Assembly: GCF_000012945.1 (NCBI RefSeq)
Contig: NC_007509.1
Span: 1,302,001-1,366,000, forward strand
Direction: 5' to 3'
Length of the DNA stretch: 64,000 bases
From: Burkholderia lata
GTDB taxonomy: Bacteria > Pseudomonadota > Gammaproteobacteria > Burkholderiales > Burkholderiaceae
Below, piece by piece: positions 33,694 through 42,513 of this stretch; within the stretch, counting starts at the first letter, position 1; each line of letters opens with the position of its first letter. The notes below the pieces were generated by a model, which was not told where the DNA came from, did no database searches, and saw only the letters and a program-made list of their open reading frames with translations. Position numbers and translations under genes: made by a program.

Positions 33694-34362
33694 TTACGAC
33701 GCCCCTTCGCAATCCGACCAGTACGCGAAAGGATCGCGATGTTTCGGATAGTTCTCGTCCAGCCATTTCAGCAACGTCGCCCGCGCGTTGTCCATGTCGG
33801 CTTTCAGCGACGAGGTCGTCAGTTCGTGCACTTCGATGGACTTTTCGCGATCGATCACGAAGCAGTTCCAGTCGGGGCCGTCGAGATCCGGATCGTCGGA
33901 TGCCTTCGACGACTTGCCCCAGCCAAATCCCTTGCGTGCGTCAATGTAGTACCGCGGATGCACTTTCAGATACGACATCTCGCCGCCCTGCAGGCTGCTC
34001 TCCGCGCGCAGCACGTCGTGTCCGTCGACGATCTGCGTGACTTCCGGAAGCCGGCGCGCCCGCCACCCGACGGGCAGCGTCGCGATGGCCTTGACGCTGT
34101 CGTACATCCCCCACTCCAGCCCCCAGGCTTCGGCCATGCGCTTCATGAATGCATTCGCATTCGGATAGCCGCGCAACTGGATTCGGGTCGAGAGCGTGAC
34201 TTCGATCCCGCCGCGACCGCCCGTGCCGGCGGATGCTTCGTCTGCACTCGCTTCGAACGGATTGCCCGGACGCTCCGCGCGCGTTGCATCCGCGGGCGCC
34301 ATGCCCGAAAACAGCTGGTCGAGCGCGGCACGCGCTTTCGACGACTTGTCCGGCTTGTTCAT
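33694..34362 (-). CDS. conserved-looking cytosolic protein of unknown function (222 aa)
   Basis: No family recognised. No signal peptide or membrane segment is seen. The N terminus is charged (MNKPDKSSKARAALDQLF). The middle (about 55-150) has mixed alpha/beta character with IEVTLSTRIQLRGY and WGMYDSVKAIATLPVGW. The end has a Trp/Asp-rich stretch (DLDGPDWNCFVIDREKSIEVHELTTSS, about 165-190) and WLDENYPKHRDPFAYW. I chose ATG 34362 because GAGG lies 8 nt upstream; in-frame ATGs at 34380, 34428 and 34446 would add up to 28 residues. Codon use is like the neighbours', so it is probably real. Confidence 0.7.
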   Translation of the reverse strand: MNKPDKSSKARAALDQLFSGMAPADATRAERPGNPFEASADEASAGTGGRGGIEVTLSTRIQLRGYPNANAFMKRMAEAWGLEWGMYDSVKAIATLPVGWRARRLPEVTQIVDGHDVLRAESSLQGGEMSYLKVHPRYYIDARKGFGWGKSSKASDDPDLDGPDWNCFVIDREKSIEVHELTTSSLKADMDNARATLLKWLDENYPKHRDPFAYWSDCEGAS

Positions 34363-34558
34363 TGCTGACCTCGCTTGCATCCGCACGGATGCATACCTTT
34401 TTGAATCTGGTTCATCTCTCCACCTCATCGTTTTTCGCGGTCGCATTGTCGTCGATCCGGCGGCCCGAGCCTAGTGCCGCGTATCGCACAACACTTTCTT
34501 CGCCCCCACGCGCGTTCCGTGGCGGGGGTCGTCACGATACACCGGCCGGGGCTAGCTG

Positions 34559-35545
34559 CTAGCCGCCAGCCCCCACCGCCGCCCGCATCCGCTCCATCAA
34601 CGCCAGCACCTCAGGCCGATTCTCCCCCTTCGCGTGCACGAAGTAATACCTGAGCACCGAATCGACCTCGTGCCGGCTCACGCGCACGAGTTCGCTGCGC
34701 TTGAGATAGGTGTCGGCGAGCGGTACCCGTGCCAGCGCCACGCCGAGGCCGGCCTCGGCGGCCGCCAGCACGAGGTTGTAATCCTCGAAACGGCGATCCT
34801 GCGCGCGCGGCTTGAACGGCACGCCCAATGCATCGAACCACGTGCGCCAGCCGGTCACATCGGAATCGTGCAGCAACGGCAGGTCGAGCAACGCGGCATC
34901 GCCGCGCCGGCGGCGCTCCTTCGCCAGTTGCGCGGCGAGCCGCGGATGCGCGACCGGATAGAGCCGCTCCTGCATGAACGCGCGGGTTTCGAGCTGACGC
35001 CAGTTGCCGCGCCCGTACCGGACCGACAGGTCCGCTTCGCCACCGGCGATATCCACGTTGCGCAGATCGATGCCGAGTTCGATCCGCAATGCGGGCGCCT
35101 CGCTCTCGAGCGCATGCTGGCGCTCGAACAGCCAGAGCTGCGCGAAGGCAGGCACCACGCTCATCCTGACCAGCCGCGGCGCACGCGGCGAGCGCCACTG
35201 ATCGGCCGCACTGTCGATGATCGCGAACGCCTGCTCGATCCGGCCGACGAAGCGCTGGCCGTCCGGCGTGAGACGCACGCCGCGCGCATGACGCTCGAAC
35301 AACCTCAGGCCGAGCCAGTTTTCGACAGCGGCCACCCGCCGGCTGATCGCGCCATGCGTCACGCCGGAGACGTCGGCCGCAGCCAGGAACGAACCCTCGC
35401 GCGCGACCGTGCACACCGTCTCGAGGCTCGCGAGCGGCGGCCGCGAACCCGGCACCGGCACGGCGGCGGGCGACCCCGCTGGTGCGCGCTTTGCGCGGGT
35501 TGATGCATCGGCCGGCCGCCGGCTCGAGCTGTGAGTCATAGTCAT
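34559..35545 (-). CDS. LysR-family regulator, divergent from an EamA transporter
   Basis: A 328-residue LysR regulator. An unusual Ser/Pro/Arg-rich leader of about 35 residues precedes the HTH (about 37-95; LASLETVCTVAREGSFLAAAD, VTHGAISRRVAAVE). The effector domain is of the GcvA/DsdC-like type (VRYGRGNWRQLETRAF). It lies 57 bp from and opposite to the EamA gene at 35603, the standard LysR-target arrangement. A later start within the leader is possible. Confidence 0.9.
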   Translation of the reverse strand: MTMTHSSSRRPADASTRAKRAPAGSPAAVPVPGSRPPLASLETVCTVAREGSFLAAADVSGVTHGAISRRVAAVENWLGLRLFERHARGVRLTPDGQRFVGRIEQAFAIIDSAADQWRSPRAPRLVRMSVVPAFAQLWLFERQHALESEAPALRIELGIDLRNVDIAGGEADLSVRYGRGNWRQLETRAFMQERLYPVAHPRLAAQLAKERRRRGDAALLDLPLLHDSDVTGWRTWFDALGVPFKPRAQDRRFEDYNLVLAAAEAGLGVALARVPLADTYLKRSELVRVSRHEVDSVLRYYFVHAKGENRPEVLALMERMRAAVGAGG

Positions 35546-35602
35546 ATCTGCGTGCTGATCTGTGCGCTAGCTTAGCATCTTGCCACGCCGCATCATTGCC
35601 GC

Positions 35603-36502
35603 ATGAACACGCTCTCCACCCCGTCGTCGCGCCATGCGCGACAGCCGCTGATCGCGGCCGGCGCGGTCGCCTTCACGATCGTTTCGTGGGCGTCCGCTTT
35701 CCCGTTCATCCGGATCGGCCTGCATGGCCTGACACCGCTGCAACTCGCGGCGGCGCGCTTCGCGACCGCGGCCGTGCTGATCGTCGCGTGGCTGATCGCG
35801 AAGCGGCCGCGCGTGCCGACACGCGGCGACGCGCTGCGCTTCCTGCTGTGCGGCTTTCTCGGCATCGCGCTCTACAACGCGCTGCTCAATACCGGCGAGC
35901 AGACGGTATCCGCCGGCGCGGCGAGCTTCATCGTGAACACGCTGCCGATCTTCACGGCGCTGCTGGCCGCCGTGTTTCTTGGCGAGCGCTTCAATCGCTG
36001 GGGCTGGCTCGGCTCGCTGGTCAGCCTCGCCGGCATCGCGGTGATCGCGCGCGGGCAACCGGGCAGCCTCGTCCTCGGCGCGGGCAGCACGCTGATTCTC
36101 GGCGCGGCCCTGTGTTCGGCCAGCTATTTCGTGCTGCAACGGCGGCTGATTCCGGTGTACGGCGCGCTGGCCTGCACCGCGTACACGCTGCTGGCTGGCG
36201 CACTGCTGCTCGCACCGTGGCTGCCGGGCGCACTCGTGGCGCTGGGCAGCGGGTCGCGCGACACGACGCTGGCCGTGCTGACGCTCGGCATCTTCCCCGC
36301 CGCGCTCGGTTACGCGACCTGGACTTTCGCACTCGGCTACTTCGGCGCGGCGCGCGCCGCCAACTTCCTCTACCTGACGCCGGCGGTCGCGACGGTCCTG
36401 TCGATGGCGCTGACGGGCGAGCGGCCCGGTATCGAGACGGTGTGCGGCGGCCTGCTGGCGATTGCCGGCGTGATCTTCGTCGCGTTGCGCGGACGTTCGT
36501 AG
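35603..36502 (+). CDS. EamA/DMT-family transporter
   Basis: A 299-residue inner-membrane transporter with two tandem five-helix EamA repeats (about 15-140 and 150-295), typical of drug/metabolite exporters (RhtA/YdcZ-like). The first repeat holds SWASAFPFIRIGLHGLTPLQLA and the second ALGYATWTFALGYFGAARAAN, both family landmarks. It probably exports an amino acid or metabolite; the cargo is unknown. It is divergent from a LysR regulator that most likely controls it. Confidence 0.9.
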   Translation: MNTLSTPSSRHARQPLIAAGAVAFTIVSWASAFPFIRIGLHGLTPLQLAAARFATAAVLIVAWLIAKRPRVPTRGDALRFLLCGFLGIALYNALLNTGEQTVSAGAASFIVNTLPIFTALLAAVFLGERFNRWGWLGSLVSLAGIAVIARGQPGSLVLGAGSTLILGAALCSASYFVLQRRLIPVYGALACTAYTLLAGALLLAPWLPGALVALGSGSRDTTLAVLTLGIFPAALGYATWTFALGYFGAARAANFLYLTPAVATVLSMALTGERPGIETVCGGLLAIAGVIFVALRGRS

Positions 36503-37143
36503 GATCGCGGGCGCTTCGGCCCGGCGCGATCGGCCCGGCGATCCGCAAGCGAGCCGGCCCGAATGAACCCCGGCATCTGCAAAGCGGAATTCTTCACGAG
36601 GGCTGTCGACTCGCACCAGTTCGCCGACGCTGCCGGACTTGACCGTTAGTTGCGTTAAGACAAGGACATCGATCCCGATGAAGCATGGCCCCGCAACCGG
36701 ATGCGCAATCGAAATCGTCCAAACTGTGCAGACAAATCGACCGAACAGTTCCGGATTGACCGCACGTCAGTGTGCATGGCTTCGCCCCGGCCACCGGCCG
36801 AATAATGGATGCGGCCGTAAGGCCGTCGACAGCGAATCGCAGCCTGTGGCCTGCCGCGGCGCACGATTTCCGGCATCCGGCGCCTTCGAATTTCACGCGC
36901 CGGCCGTGCTGCGAACGCCCCGCTACGCGATTCGCTGCAGCGCGCAAAATCGGCTTCATATATATTCATACGAATTGCACCGTATCAGGCCCCGATTCGC
37001 CCGCTCGTCCGGGCGACATATCGAGGTGCCGGACGCGATGCAAGTGAAGCCCATGATGGGTATGGAGACTCGTCCGATCGCCCCGACCTCGCCGTCGGCC
37101 GGTCGAGACGTCAATAGAAAGACATTCAAATCGGAGATGGCAG
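36503..37143. other. 640-bp intergenic region, no gene supported
   Basis: No reading frame here has coding-like codon use or a ribosome site. The part near 36955-36978 is AT-rich (TTCATATATATTCATACGAAT, containing TTCATA twice) and is the best promoter candidate for the binding-protein gene at 37144, leaving a leader of about 160 nt. GGAG at 37133-37136 is that gene's ribosome site. I see no tRNA, repeat or attachment site. Confidence 0.5.
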
Positions 37144-38298
37144 ATGGAACGAAGCACTGTCGGCATGCGCTGCAAACCCCTGATCACCGTCGCACTGGCT
37201 GCCGCCGCATTCGCGGCCGCGTCGACCGCGATGGCCGACCAGGTCGTCAAGATCGGCAGCGTCGAACCGACGACGGGCGGCATCTCGCACCTCGGCAAGG
37301 ACAACGAGAACGGTGCGCGCCTCGCGGTCGAGGAAATCAATGCGAAGGGCCTCACGATCGGCGGCAAGAAGATCACGCTGCAACTCGATGCGCAGGATGA
37401 CGCGGCCGACCCGCGCCAGGCCACCCAGGTCGCGCAGAAGCTCGTCGACGACAAGGTCGTCGCCGTCATCGGCCACCTGAACTCGGGCACGTCGATCCCG
37501 GCGTCGAAGATCTACAGCGACGCGGGCATCGTGCAGATCTCGCCGTCGGCCACGAACCCGACCTACACGCAGCAAGGCTTCAAGACGACCTACCGCGTCG
37601 TCGCGACCGACGCGCAGCAAGGCCCGGCACTCGCGAGCTACGCGCAGTCGAAGGGCGTGAAGACCGTGGCGGTGATCGACGATTCGACCGCGTACGGTCA
37701 GGGCCTCGCGAACGAGTTCGAAAAGAAGGCGAAGGCGCTCGGCCTGAAGGTGCTGTCGCACGACGCGACCAACGACAAGGCAGTCGACTTCCGCGCGATT
37801 CTGACCAAGGTCAAGGGCGAGAACCCGGACGCGATCATGTACGGCGGCATGGACGCGACCGGCGGCCCGCTCGCGAAGCAGGCGAAGCAGCTCGGCCTGC
37901 GCGCGAAGATCCTGTCGGGCGACGGCGTGTGCACCGACTCGCTGGCCGACCTGGCCGGCCCGGCGGCCGACAACGTGACGTGCTCGCAGGCAGGCGCTGC
38001 GCTCGAGAAGATGCCGGGCGGCGCGGACTTCCTCGCGAAGTACCAGAAGCGCTTCAACCAGGGCATCAAGTTCGACGCGCCGTTCGCGTATGACGCGGTC
38101 TACATCGCGGTCGACGCGATGAAGCGCGCGAACTCGACCGATCCGGCGAAGATCCTCGCCGCGATGCCGGCGACGAAGTACGACGGCGTGATCGGCACGA
38201 CGACGTTCGATTCGAAGGGCGACCTGACGCACGGGATCATCTCGATCTACGGCTACAAGAGCGGCAAGAAGACCTTCGTCGACCAGGTGAAGATGTAA
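37144..38298 (+). CDS. branched-chain amino-acid-type periplasmic binding protein (LivJ/LivK-like)
   Basis: A 384-residue type I periplasmic binding protein. The signal peptide runs to about TAMAD. VKIGSVEPTTGGISHLGKDN, ARLAVEEINAKG and VIGHLNSGTSIPASKIY are the classic Leu/Ile/Val-binding protein motifs. TYRVVATDAQQGPALA and the late FAYDAVYIAVDAMKRA follow. It would deliver a branched-chain amino acid or related compound to a LivHMGF transporter. No permease or ATPase is next to it, so it is an orphan subunit. GGAG 7 nt before ATG 37144 supports this start over the internal ATG at 37165. A large hairpin follows. Confidence 0.9.
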   Translation: MERSTVGMRCKPLITVALAAAAFAAASTAMADQVVKIGSVEPTTGGISHLGKDNENGARLAVEEINAKGLTIGGKKITLQLDAQDDAADPRQATQVAQKLVDDKVVAVIGHLNSGTSIPASKIYSDAGIVQISPSATNPTYTQQGFKTTYRVVATDAQQGPALASYAQSKGVKTVAVIDDSTAYGQGLANEFEKKAKALGLKVLSHDATNDKAVDFRAILTKVKGENPDAIMYGGMDATGGPLAKQAKQLGLRAKILSGDGVCTDSLADLAGPAADNVTCSQAGAALEKMPGGADFLAKYQKRFNQGIKFDAPFAYDAVYIAVDAMKRANSTDPAKILAAMPATKYDGVIGTTTFDSKGDLTHGIISIYGYKSGKKTFVDQVKM

Positions 38299-38304
38299 CC
38301 CGCC

Positions 38305-38350
38305 GCGGCGCCGGCACGACGGGGACGCCACCCGTCGGCGCCGGCGCCGC
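38305..38350 (+). terminator. large GC hairpin after the Liv-type binding protein
   Basis: An outer 11-bp stem (38305-38315 with 38340-38350) and an inner 7-bp stem (CGACGGG with CCCGTCG) are separated by a small bulge, starting 7 nt after the stop codon. No T tract is seen. It probably protects or ends the mRNA, separating it from the small HTH gene. Confidence 0.5.
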
Positions 38351-38385
38351 GCGGGCCGATTTCTGATTCACGGAGACGAAGCATC

Positions 38386-38688
38386 ATGTGTGCAATGGCG
38401 TATGCGGAATTTCAACAGGAGTTGAAGAAGGCACAGCTGACGGCGCGCGAGTTCGCCCGCCTGATCAAGATGAACGAAAGTTCGATCACGAACTATTCGA
38501 GCAAGGGCACGGTCCCGTCCCACCTCGCGGTCATCGCGAAACTGATCGGCACGATGGCTGCGCACGAGATCGATTTCCGGCGCGTGATCCGGCAGATGCG
38601 GATCGAACCGAAACGGCCGCGCGGCGGCGGCACGTTTCCTGCGGTGGAAAAAACACGTTCCGAAACGACCCGCGACGACGAGTCGTAA
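38386..38688 (+). CDS. small HTH-containing protein (DUF6471-like, 100 aa)
   Basis: A 100-residue protein. The N-terminal 60 residues look like a Cro/C1-type helix-turn-helix: EFQQELKKAQLTAREFARLI, then MNESSITNYSSKGTVPSHLA as turn and recognition helix. The C-terminal part is basic (RQMRIEPKRPRGGG). It resembles proteins I recall as DUF6471; the match is from memory. No toxin-like partner is adjacent, so it is more likely a free-standing small regulator. It lies 88 bp after the binding-protein gene, downstream of the hairpin. Confidence 0.75.
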   Translation: MCAMAYAEFQQELKKAQLTAREFARLIKMNESSITNYSSKGTVPSHLAVIAKLIGTMAAHEIDFRRVIRQMRIEPKRPRGGGTFPAVEKTRSETTRDDES

Positions 38689-38896
38689 CCCGCGGAAGGT
38701 TGGTTCCGCGCCGATGGCCGTCGCCGGCACCCGGTTACCGCGCGTCACTTGATCGCGTGTCGCCGCAGGAATCCCGGCACCGCCATTCGCGTCGAACGCG
38801 ATCCTGCGACCGCACCGTCGCACCCTGCCGCGCGGAAGACGCGAAACCGCGCCTCCGCGCCGCGCCGCCCACTCGCCTGCCTGCGTCGAACCGCTG

Positions 38897-39847
38897 CTAG
38901 TGCGCAGCAAGATACGCTTTCACCGCCGGTAGCGCCGGCTTGCCGTCGAACGTCGTGACGCCGGCCAGCCACGTGTCCAGCATCGACGTGTTCCGTTTCA
39001 GCCATTCCGTCGCGGCCTGGTTCGGATCCTGGTGGTTCATGATCGGAATCATCAAATGATTCTCGAGCTCGGTCGTGAAATGCAGGTTCGACGCGAACTT
39101 CGCAACATTCGGGCACCGCGCCTCGTAATCCGGCGGCTCGACCGTGAACACCTTCGCCTCGCCGTAGTTCGGGCCGAACACGTCATCGCCACCGGACAGG
39201 TAGTTGATCCTGTGTTGCGCATTCATCGGATGAGGCTCCCACGCAAGAAACACGATCCACTGCTTGTCGCGAACGGCCCGGTTGAGCTCGACGAGCATGC
39301 CTGCCTCGCTCGATTCCACCAGCTTGAACTTGCCGATCCCGTCCTTGTTCTCCCGGATCATCTTGCCGATCAGCTGGTTGCCGTCGTTCCCCGGCTCGAT
39401 CCCGTAAATGCGGTACTGCAGCTTGTCCGCATACTTCGGCAGGTCCGCGAACGTCCTGAGCCCCGCCTGATACACGTAGTCCGGCACCGCCAGCGTGAAT
39501 TTCGCGCCTTTCAGGTTCGGCTCGGGAAGGACCTTGATCGAGCCGCTCTTGACGAACGGCGCGATGATCGGATCCATCGAGGGCGACCAGTAGCCGAGGA
39601 AAATGTCGATCTGCTTGCTCTTGACCCCGGCAAACGTAATCGGCACCGATGCGATCGTCTTCGACGGGTTGTAGCCCAGCGCGGACAGCATCGTGGAAGC
39701 CAGCCCGGTCGTGGCCGCGATGTCGCTCCAGCCGACATCGGCCATACGCACGTTTCTGCAGGCCGCCGGCTCCGCCGCGCCCGCGGAATGGACTGCCGCG
39801 GACATGCACAGCGCGGCGACCAGCGCCGCCATACCAGTTCGATTCAT
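38897..39847 (-). CDS. caiX: ProX/ChoX-type quaternary-amine binding protein (CaiX-like)
   Basis: A 316-residue periplasmic binding protein of the glycine-betaine/choline/carnitine class. The signal peptide runs to about SAGAA. Family motifs are VPITFAGVKSKQIDIFLGYW, YGIEPGNDGN, KLVESSEAGMLVEL and FLAWEPHPMN, where Trp/Tyr residues should form the aromatic cage for a trimethylammonium group. No permease or ATPase is nearby. In Pseudomonas, CaiX is such an orphan and uses the shared CbcWV core. It starts 37 bp after the CdhR-like regulator, matching the cdhR/caiX neighbourhood of P. aeruginosa. Carnitine is the likely ligand. Confidence 0.85.
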   Translation of the reverse strand: MNRTGMAALVAALCMSAAVHSAGAAEPAACRNVRMADVGWSDIAATTGLASTMLSALGYNPSKTIASVPITFAGVKSKQIDIFLGYWSPSMDPIIAPFVKSGSIKVLPEPNLKGAKFTLAVPDYVYQAGLRTFADLPKYADKLQYRIYGIEPGNDGNQLIGKMIRENKDGIGKFKLVESSEAGMLVELNRAVRDKQWIVFLAWEPHPMNAQHRINYLSGGDDVFGPNYGEAKVFTVEPPDYEARCPNVAKFASNLHFTTELENHLMIPIMNHQDPNQAATEWLKRNTSMLDTWLAGVTTFDGKPALPAVKAYLAAH

Positions 39848-39884
39848 GGTGATACCTCGGGTTGCGTCGTTGAAATGATCGGGA

Positions 39885-40859
39885 TCAGGCCAGCGCACCG
39901 GCGGATTCGCGGGCCCGGCGTTCGTGACTCGGTGCGTGTCCGAAGAAAGTGCGAAAGGCCTTGCTGAAATGCGTGACGCTCTGGAATCCGCAGGTCTTCG
40001 TGACGGTCGCGATCGACATGTTCGAGTAGCGGATCAGTTTCCGCGCACGCTTCAAGCGCAGGCCGACGTAGTACTCGTGCGGCGTCACGTCCAATGCTTC
40101 CCTGAAGACGCGCTGCAGGTGGCGCATCGACACGCCGGCCAACCGGGCCAGGTCCGGCACCGTGAGCGGCTCCTCGATATTCGCCTCCATCAGCCGCACC
40201 GTCTCGATCAGTTCCTCGCGCGAAAAGCCCACCCGTGACGCAATGGGAATCGGTTGCGGGTCGGTCACGGCCCTGACCCGCTCGATCGAGAATTGCTCCG
40301 AGATATGCCGAGCCATCGGCGGACCGAGATCCGACGCGATCAGGTGCAGCATCATGTCCAGCGGCGCCATTCCACCGGTGCAGGTAAGGCGATCGCGGTC
40401 GATGGCGAAGAGTTCGTCGACGAAGCGGACGTCCGGAAACTCGTCATGCAGCTCGGACAGCACCTCCCAGTGAACCGCGCAGCGATAGCCGTCGAGCAGG
40501 CCGCTGGCCATCAGCGCATAGGCTCCCGTGCACAGCCCGCCCACCGCGACGCCGCGCGCGGCCAGGGTCCGGAGCAGTCGTTTGGTCCCGTCGTCCACGG
40601 CGTCGCGTACGTCCCATCCGCCGCAGACGAACATCACGTCGGGCATTCGCGCGGCAGGGTCCAGCGGGCACGCCGGCCCCGCGACGATGCCGTTGCTGGC
40701 GCGAATCGCCGTTTCGTCGACCGAGTAAATGGTCCAGTCGTAGCGGGAGAAGCCGAGCAGCTGGTTGGCCATTCGCAATGCCTCGATCGCACTCGTCAGC
40801 GCAATCATCGAATACTTTTCCAATATCAGGAATCCGAAATGACTGAATGTCGATTTCAT
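39885..40859 (-). CDS. cdhR: AraC-family regulator with DJ-1/PfpI domain, CdhR-like
   Basis: A 324-residue GlxA-type regulator. The N-terminal GATase1/DJ-1-like sensor (about 8-175) contains VGGLCTGAYALMASGLLDG with the nucleophile-elbow-like Cys. The C-terminal AraC HTH pair (about 215-310) has LAGVSMRHLQRVFREAL and CGFQSVTHFSKAFRTFFGHAP. This is the architecture of GbdR and CdhR, the activators of betaine and carnitine catabolism. Its place beside caiX and close to cdhA/B/C makes CdhR the best call; GbdR is the alternative. Confidence 0.85.
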   Translation of the reverse strand: MKSTFSHFGFLILEKYSMIALTSAIEALRMANQLLGFSRYDWTIYSVDETAIRASNGIVAGPACPLDPAARMPDVMFVCGGWDVRDAVDDGTKRLLRTLAARGVAVGGLCTGAYALMASGLLDGYRCAVHWEVLSELHDEFPDVRFVDELFAIDRDRLTCTGGMAPLDMMLHLIASDLGPPMARHISEQFSIERVRAVTDPQPIPIASRVGFSREELIETVRLMEANIEEPLTVPDLARLAGVSMRHLQRVFREALDVTPHEYYVGLRLKRARKLIRYSNMSIATVTKTCGFQSVTHFSKAFRTFFGHAPSHERRARESAGALA

Positions 40860-40939
40860 CGCATCGATCCTCTCAACCTCTATTCAACCGGCATCATGCC
40901 CGCCGGTCGGCGCCCGCTTTCACGCGCCGCCGGCCATCC

Positions 40940-41845
40940 CTATTCCGCGCATTGCCCGACGATCCAGTCGCAGAAGATCCGCGCCTCCGGGCTCAACAAC
41001 GTATCGCTCGGATGCAGCAGATAAAACCCGCGGCCGGTCCGCACCGAGGTCTCGATCGGCCGCACCAGCACCCCGGTCGCCAGCATGTCGTCGGCCAGAT
41101 AGCGCCATCCCATCGCGATGCCCTGCCCGCCCATCGCGGCCTGCAGGACCGCCGGATAGTTGTTGATGTAAAGGTCCTGCCGCGGCTCGGTCAGCGCGAT
41201 GTCGTGATGCGCGAACCAGGTTGCCCAGTCCATCCAGTCCCAATGACGCGTCTCGAGATGGATCAACGTCGCGCGCAGCAGATCCCGCGTGTGCGCCATC
41301 GGCGCGAGTCGGGCCAGATACGCCGGCGTGCACACCGGGAAGATCTCTTCCTCGAGCAGGAACCGCGCGTTGCAGGCCGGCCAGTAGCCGTCGCCGAACT
41401 GGATCGCCAGGTCCGCGCCTTCCCGGATGTTGCGCGTGTCCTCGTCCGACGCATCGACGTGAATGATGATCTCCGGATGCTCGGCCCGAAACTTCGGCAG
41501 GCGCGGAATCAGCCAGTGCGACGCGATCGCGAGATCCGCCGACACCGTGACCGTCGACGTCGACGCCTGCACGCGCAATTCGTACGCGGCGGCGGCAAGC
41601 AGATCCAGCGCCGCATTGACGGTCCGCTGGAACTTCCGCCCGCCGTCGGTGAGCGACACCGCCTTGTGAGACCGCACGAACAACGCGCAGCCCAGCGTTT
41701 CCTCGAGCAGCCGGATCTGCCGGCTGATCGCGCTCTGGGTCACGCACAGTTCCTCGGCGGCACTCGTGAAACTCTCATGCCGGGCCGCTGCCTCGAACGC
41801 GGTGAGATACGACAGCGGCGGGAGGTGCTTCAAGCGGCTAACCAT
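40940..41845 (-). CDS. LysR-family (GcvA-like) regulator within the carnitine island
   Basis: A 301-residue LysR regulator. HTH about 10-68 (LSYLTAFEAAARHESFTSAAE, VTQSAISRQIRLLE). The effector domain has GcvA-type landmarks: ADLAIQFGDGYWPACNARFL and GGQGIAMGWRYLADDML. It sits between the thioesterase gene (119 bp upstream) and cdhR (80 bp downstream) on the same strand. The P. aeruginosa cdh neighbourhood I know does not have a LysR here, so this island may be under dual control by CdhR and this protein. Confidence 0.9.
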   Translation of the reverse strand: MVSRLKHLPPLSYLTAFEAAARHESFTSAAEELCVTQSAISRQIRLLEETLGCALFVRSHKAVSLTDGGRKFQRTVNAALDLLAAAAYELRVQASTSTVTVSADLAIASHWLIPRLPKFRAEHPEIIIHVDASDEDTRNIREGADLAIQFGDGYWPACNARFLLEEEIFPVCTPAYLARLAPMAHTRDLLRATLIHLETRHWDWMDWATWFAHHDIALTEPRQDLYINNYPAVLQAAMGGQGIAMGWRYLADDMLATGVLVRPIETSVRTGRGFYLLHPSDTLLSPEARIFCDWIVGQCAE

Positions 41846-41964
41846 GTCGGGGGCTTCTCTCGGGACGGAAGTCGGTCGTATTGCGGCGCGTCGAAGCGGG
41901 CGGGCCGCCGGACCGGCGCAACGTGCATTGCCGCCTGAGTCGAGCAGGTTCGTCGACGCGAACA

Positions 41965-42444
41965 TCACTGCCCTTTCACCAGTGAAATGCCTCGACCCGC
42001 TTGCACCGGCAACGGGGCATCTCGCTGCGCGGCAAACAGCGCGTCGAGCCGCGCCAGCGTCTGCTCGCGAAACGCCGTGCTGCGCCGAAGCGTCATGTCC
42101 ACGTGCAGCAAAAGGGCTTCCATCGTAGCAAAGTGTTCGGCGTCGATCGGGTGCCGCATGGTCAGGAAAACCCGACATTTCTTGCTGTCGTGCTCGAGCA
42201 CGCGGGCCGTGACGACGAACGGCGCGCCCAGCCCGATTTCCTTCAGGTAATGAACGACGGTCTGCAGCGTATAGACCGACACCCGCTCGCGCGATCGGAA
42301 CGCATCGTCCATCCCGATGCTGTCCAGCCACCGGTCGATCGACTCGCTGAACACGCGCACGTAGCACGCGTCGTTCATGTGCCCGTTGTAGTCGATCCAC
42401 TCCGCGCGTACCTGCCCTTCATGGACCGCGAGTTCCGCTTGCAT
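41965..42444 (-). CDS. cdhB: hotdog-fold thioesterase, betainyl-CoA thioesterase (CdhB-like)
   Basis: A 159-residue hotdog thioesterase of the 4-hydroxybenzoyl-CoA type. The signature RAEWIDYNGHMNDACYVRVF has the catalytic Asp in DYNGHMN. In the carnitine route, CdhB hydrolyses betainyl-CoA to glycine betaine plus CoA after the CdhC cleavage. The gene follows cdhA by 69 bp on the same strand, which fits. The assignment is from family and context; the sequence alone only shows a thioesterase. Confidence 0.85.
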   Translation of the reverse strand: MQAELAVHEGQVRAEWIDYNGHMNDACYVRVFSESIDRWLDSIGMDDAFRSRERVSVYTLQTVVHYLKEIGLGAPFVVTARVLEHDSKKCRVFLTMRHPIDAEHFATMEALLLHVDMTLRRSTAFREQTLARLDALFAAQRDAPLPVQAGRGISLVKGQ

Positions 42445-42513
42445 CTGGCGCCATCCTTCGACGTGTCGTCGACGTAGGCCGGGCGGCGGCTTCGTGCCGG
42501 CGCCCGGCGGGTT

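Noticed and set aside
36639..37400. Plus-strand frame running into the Liv-type binding-protein gene
   Set aside because: It overlaps that gene out of frame and lacks coding-like composition; the AT-rich part is more likely promoter.
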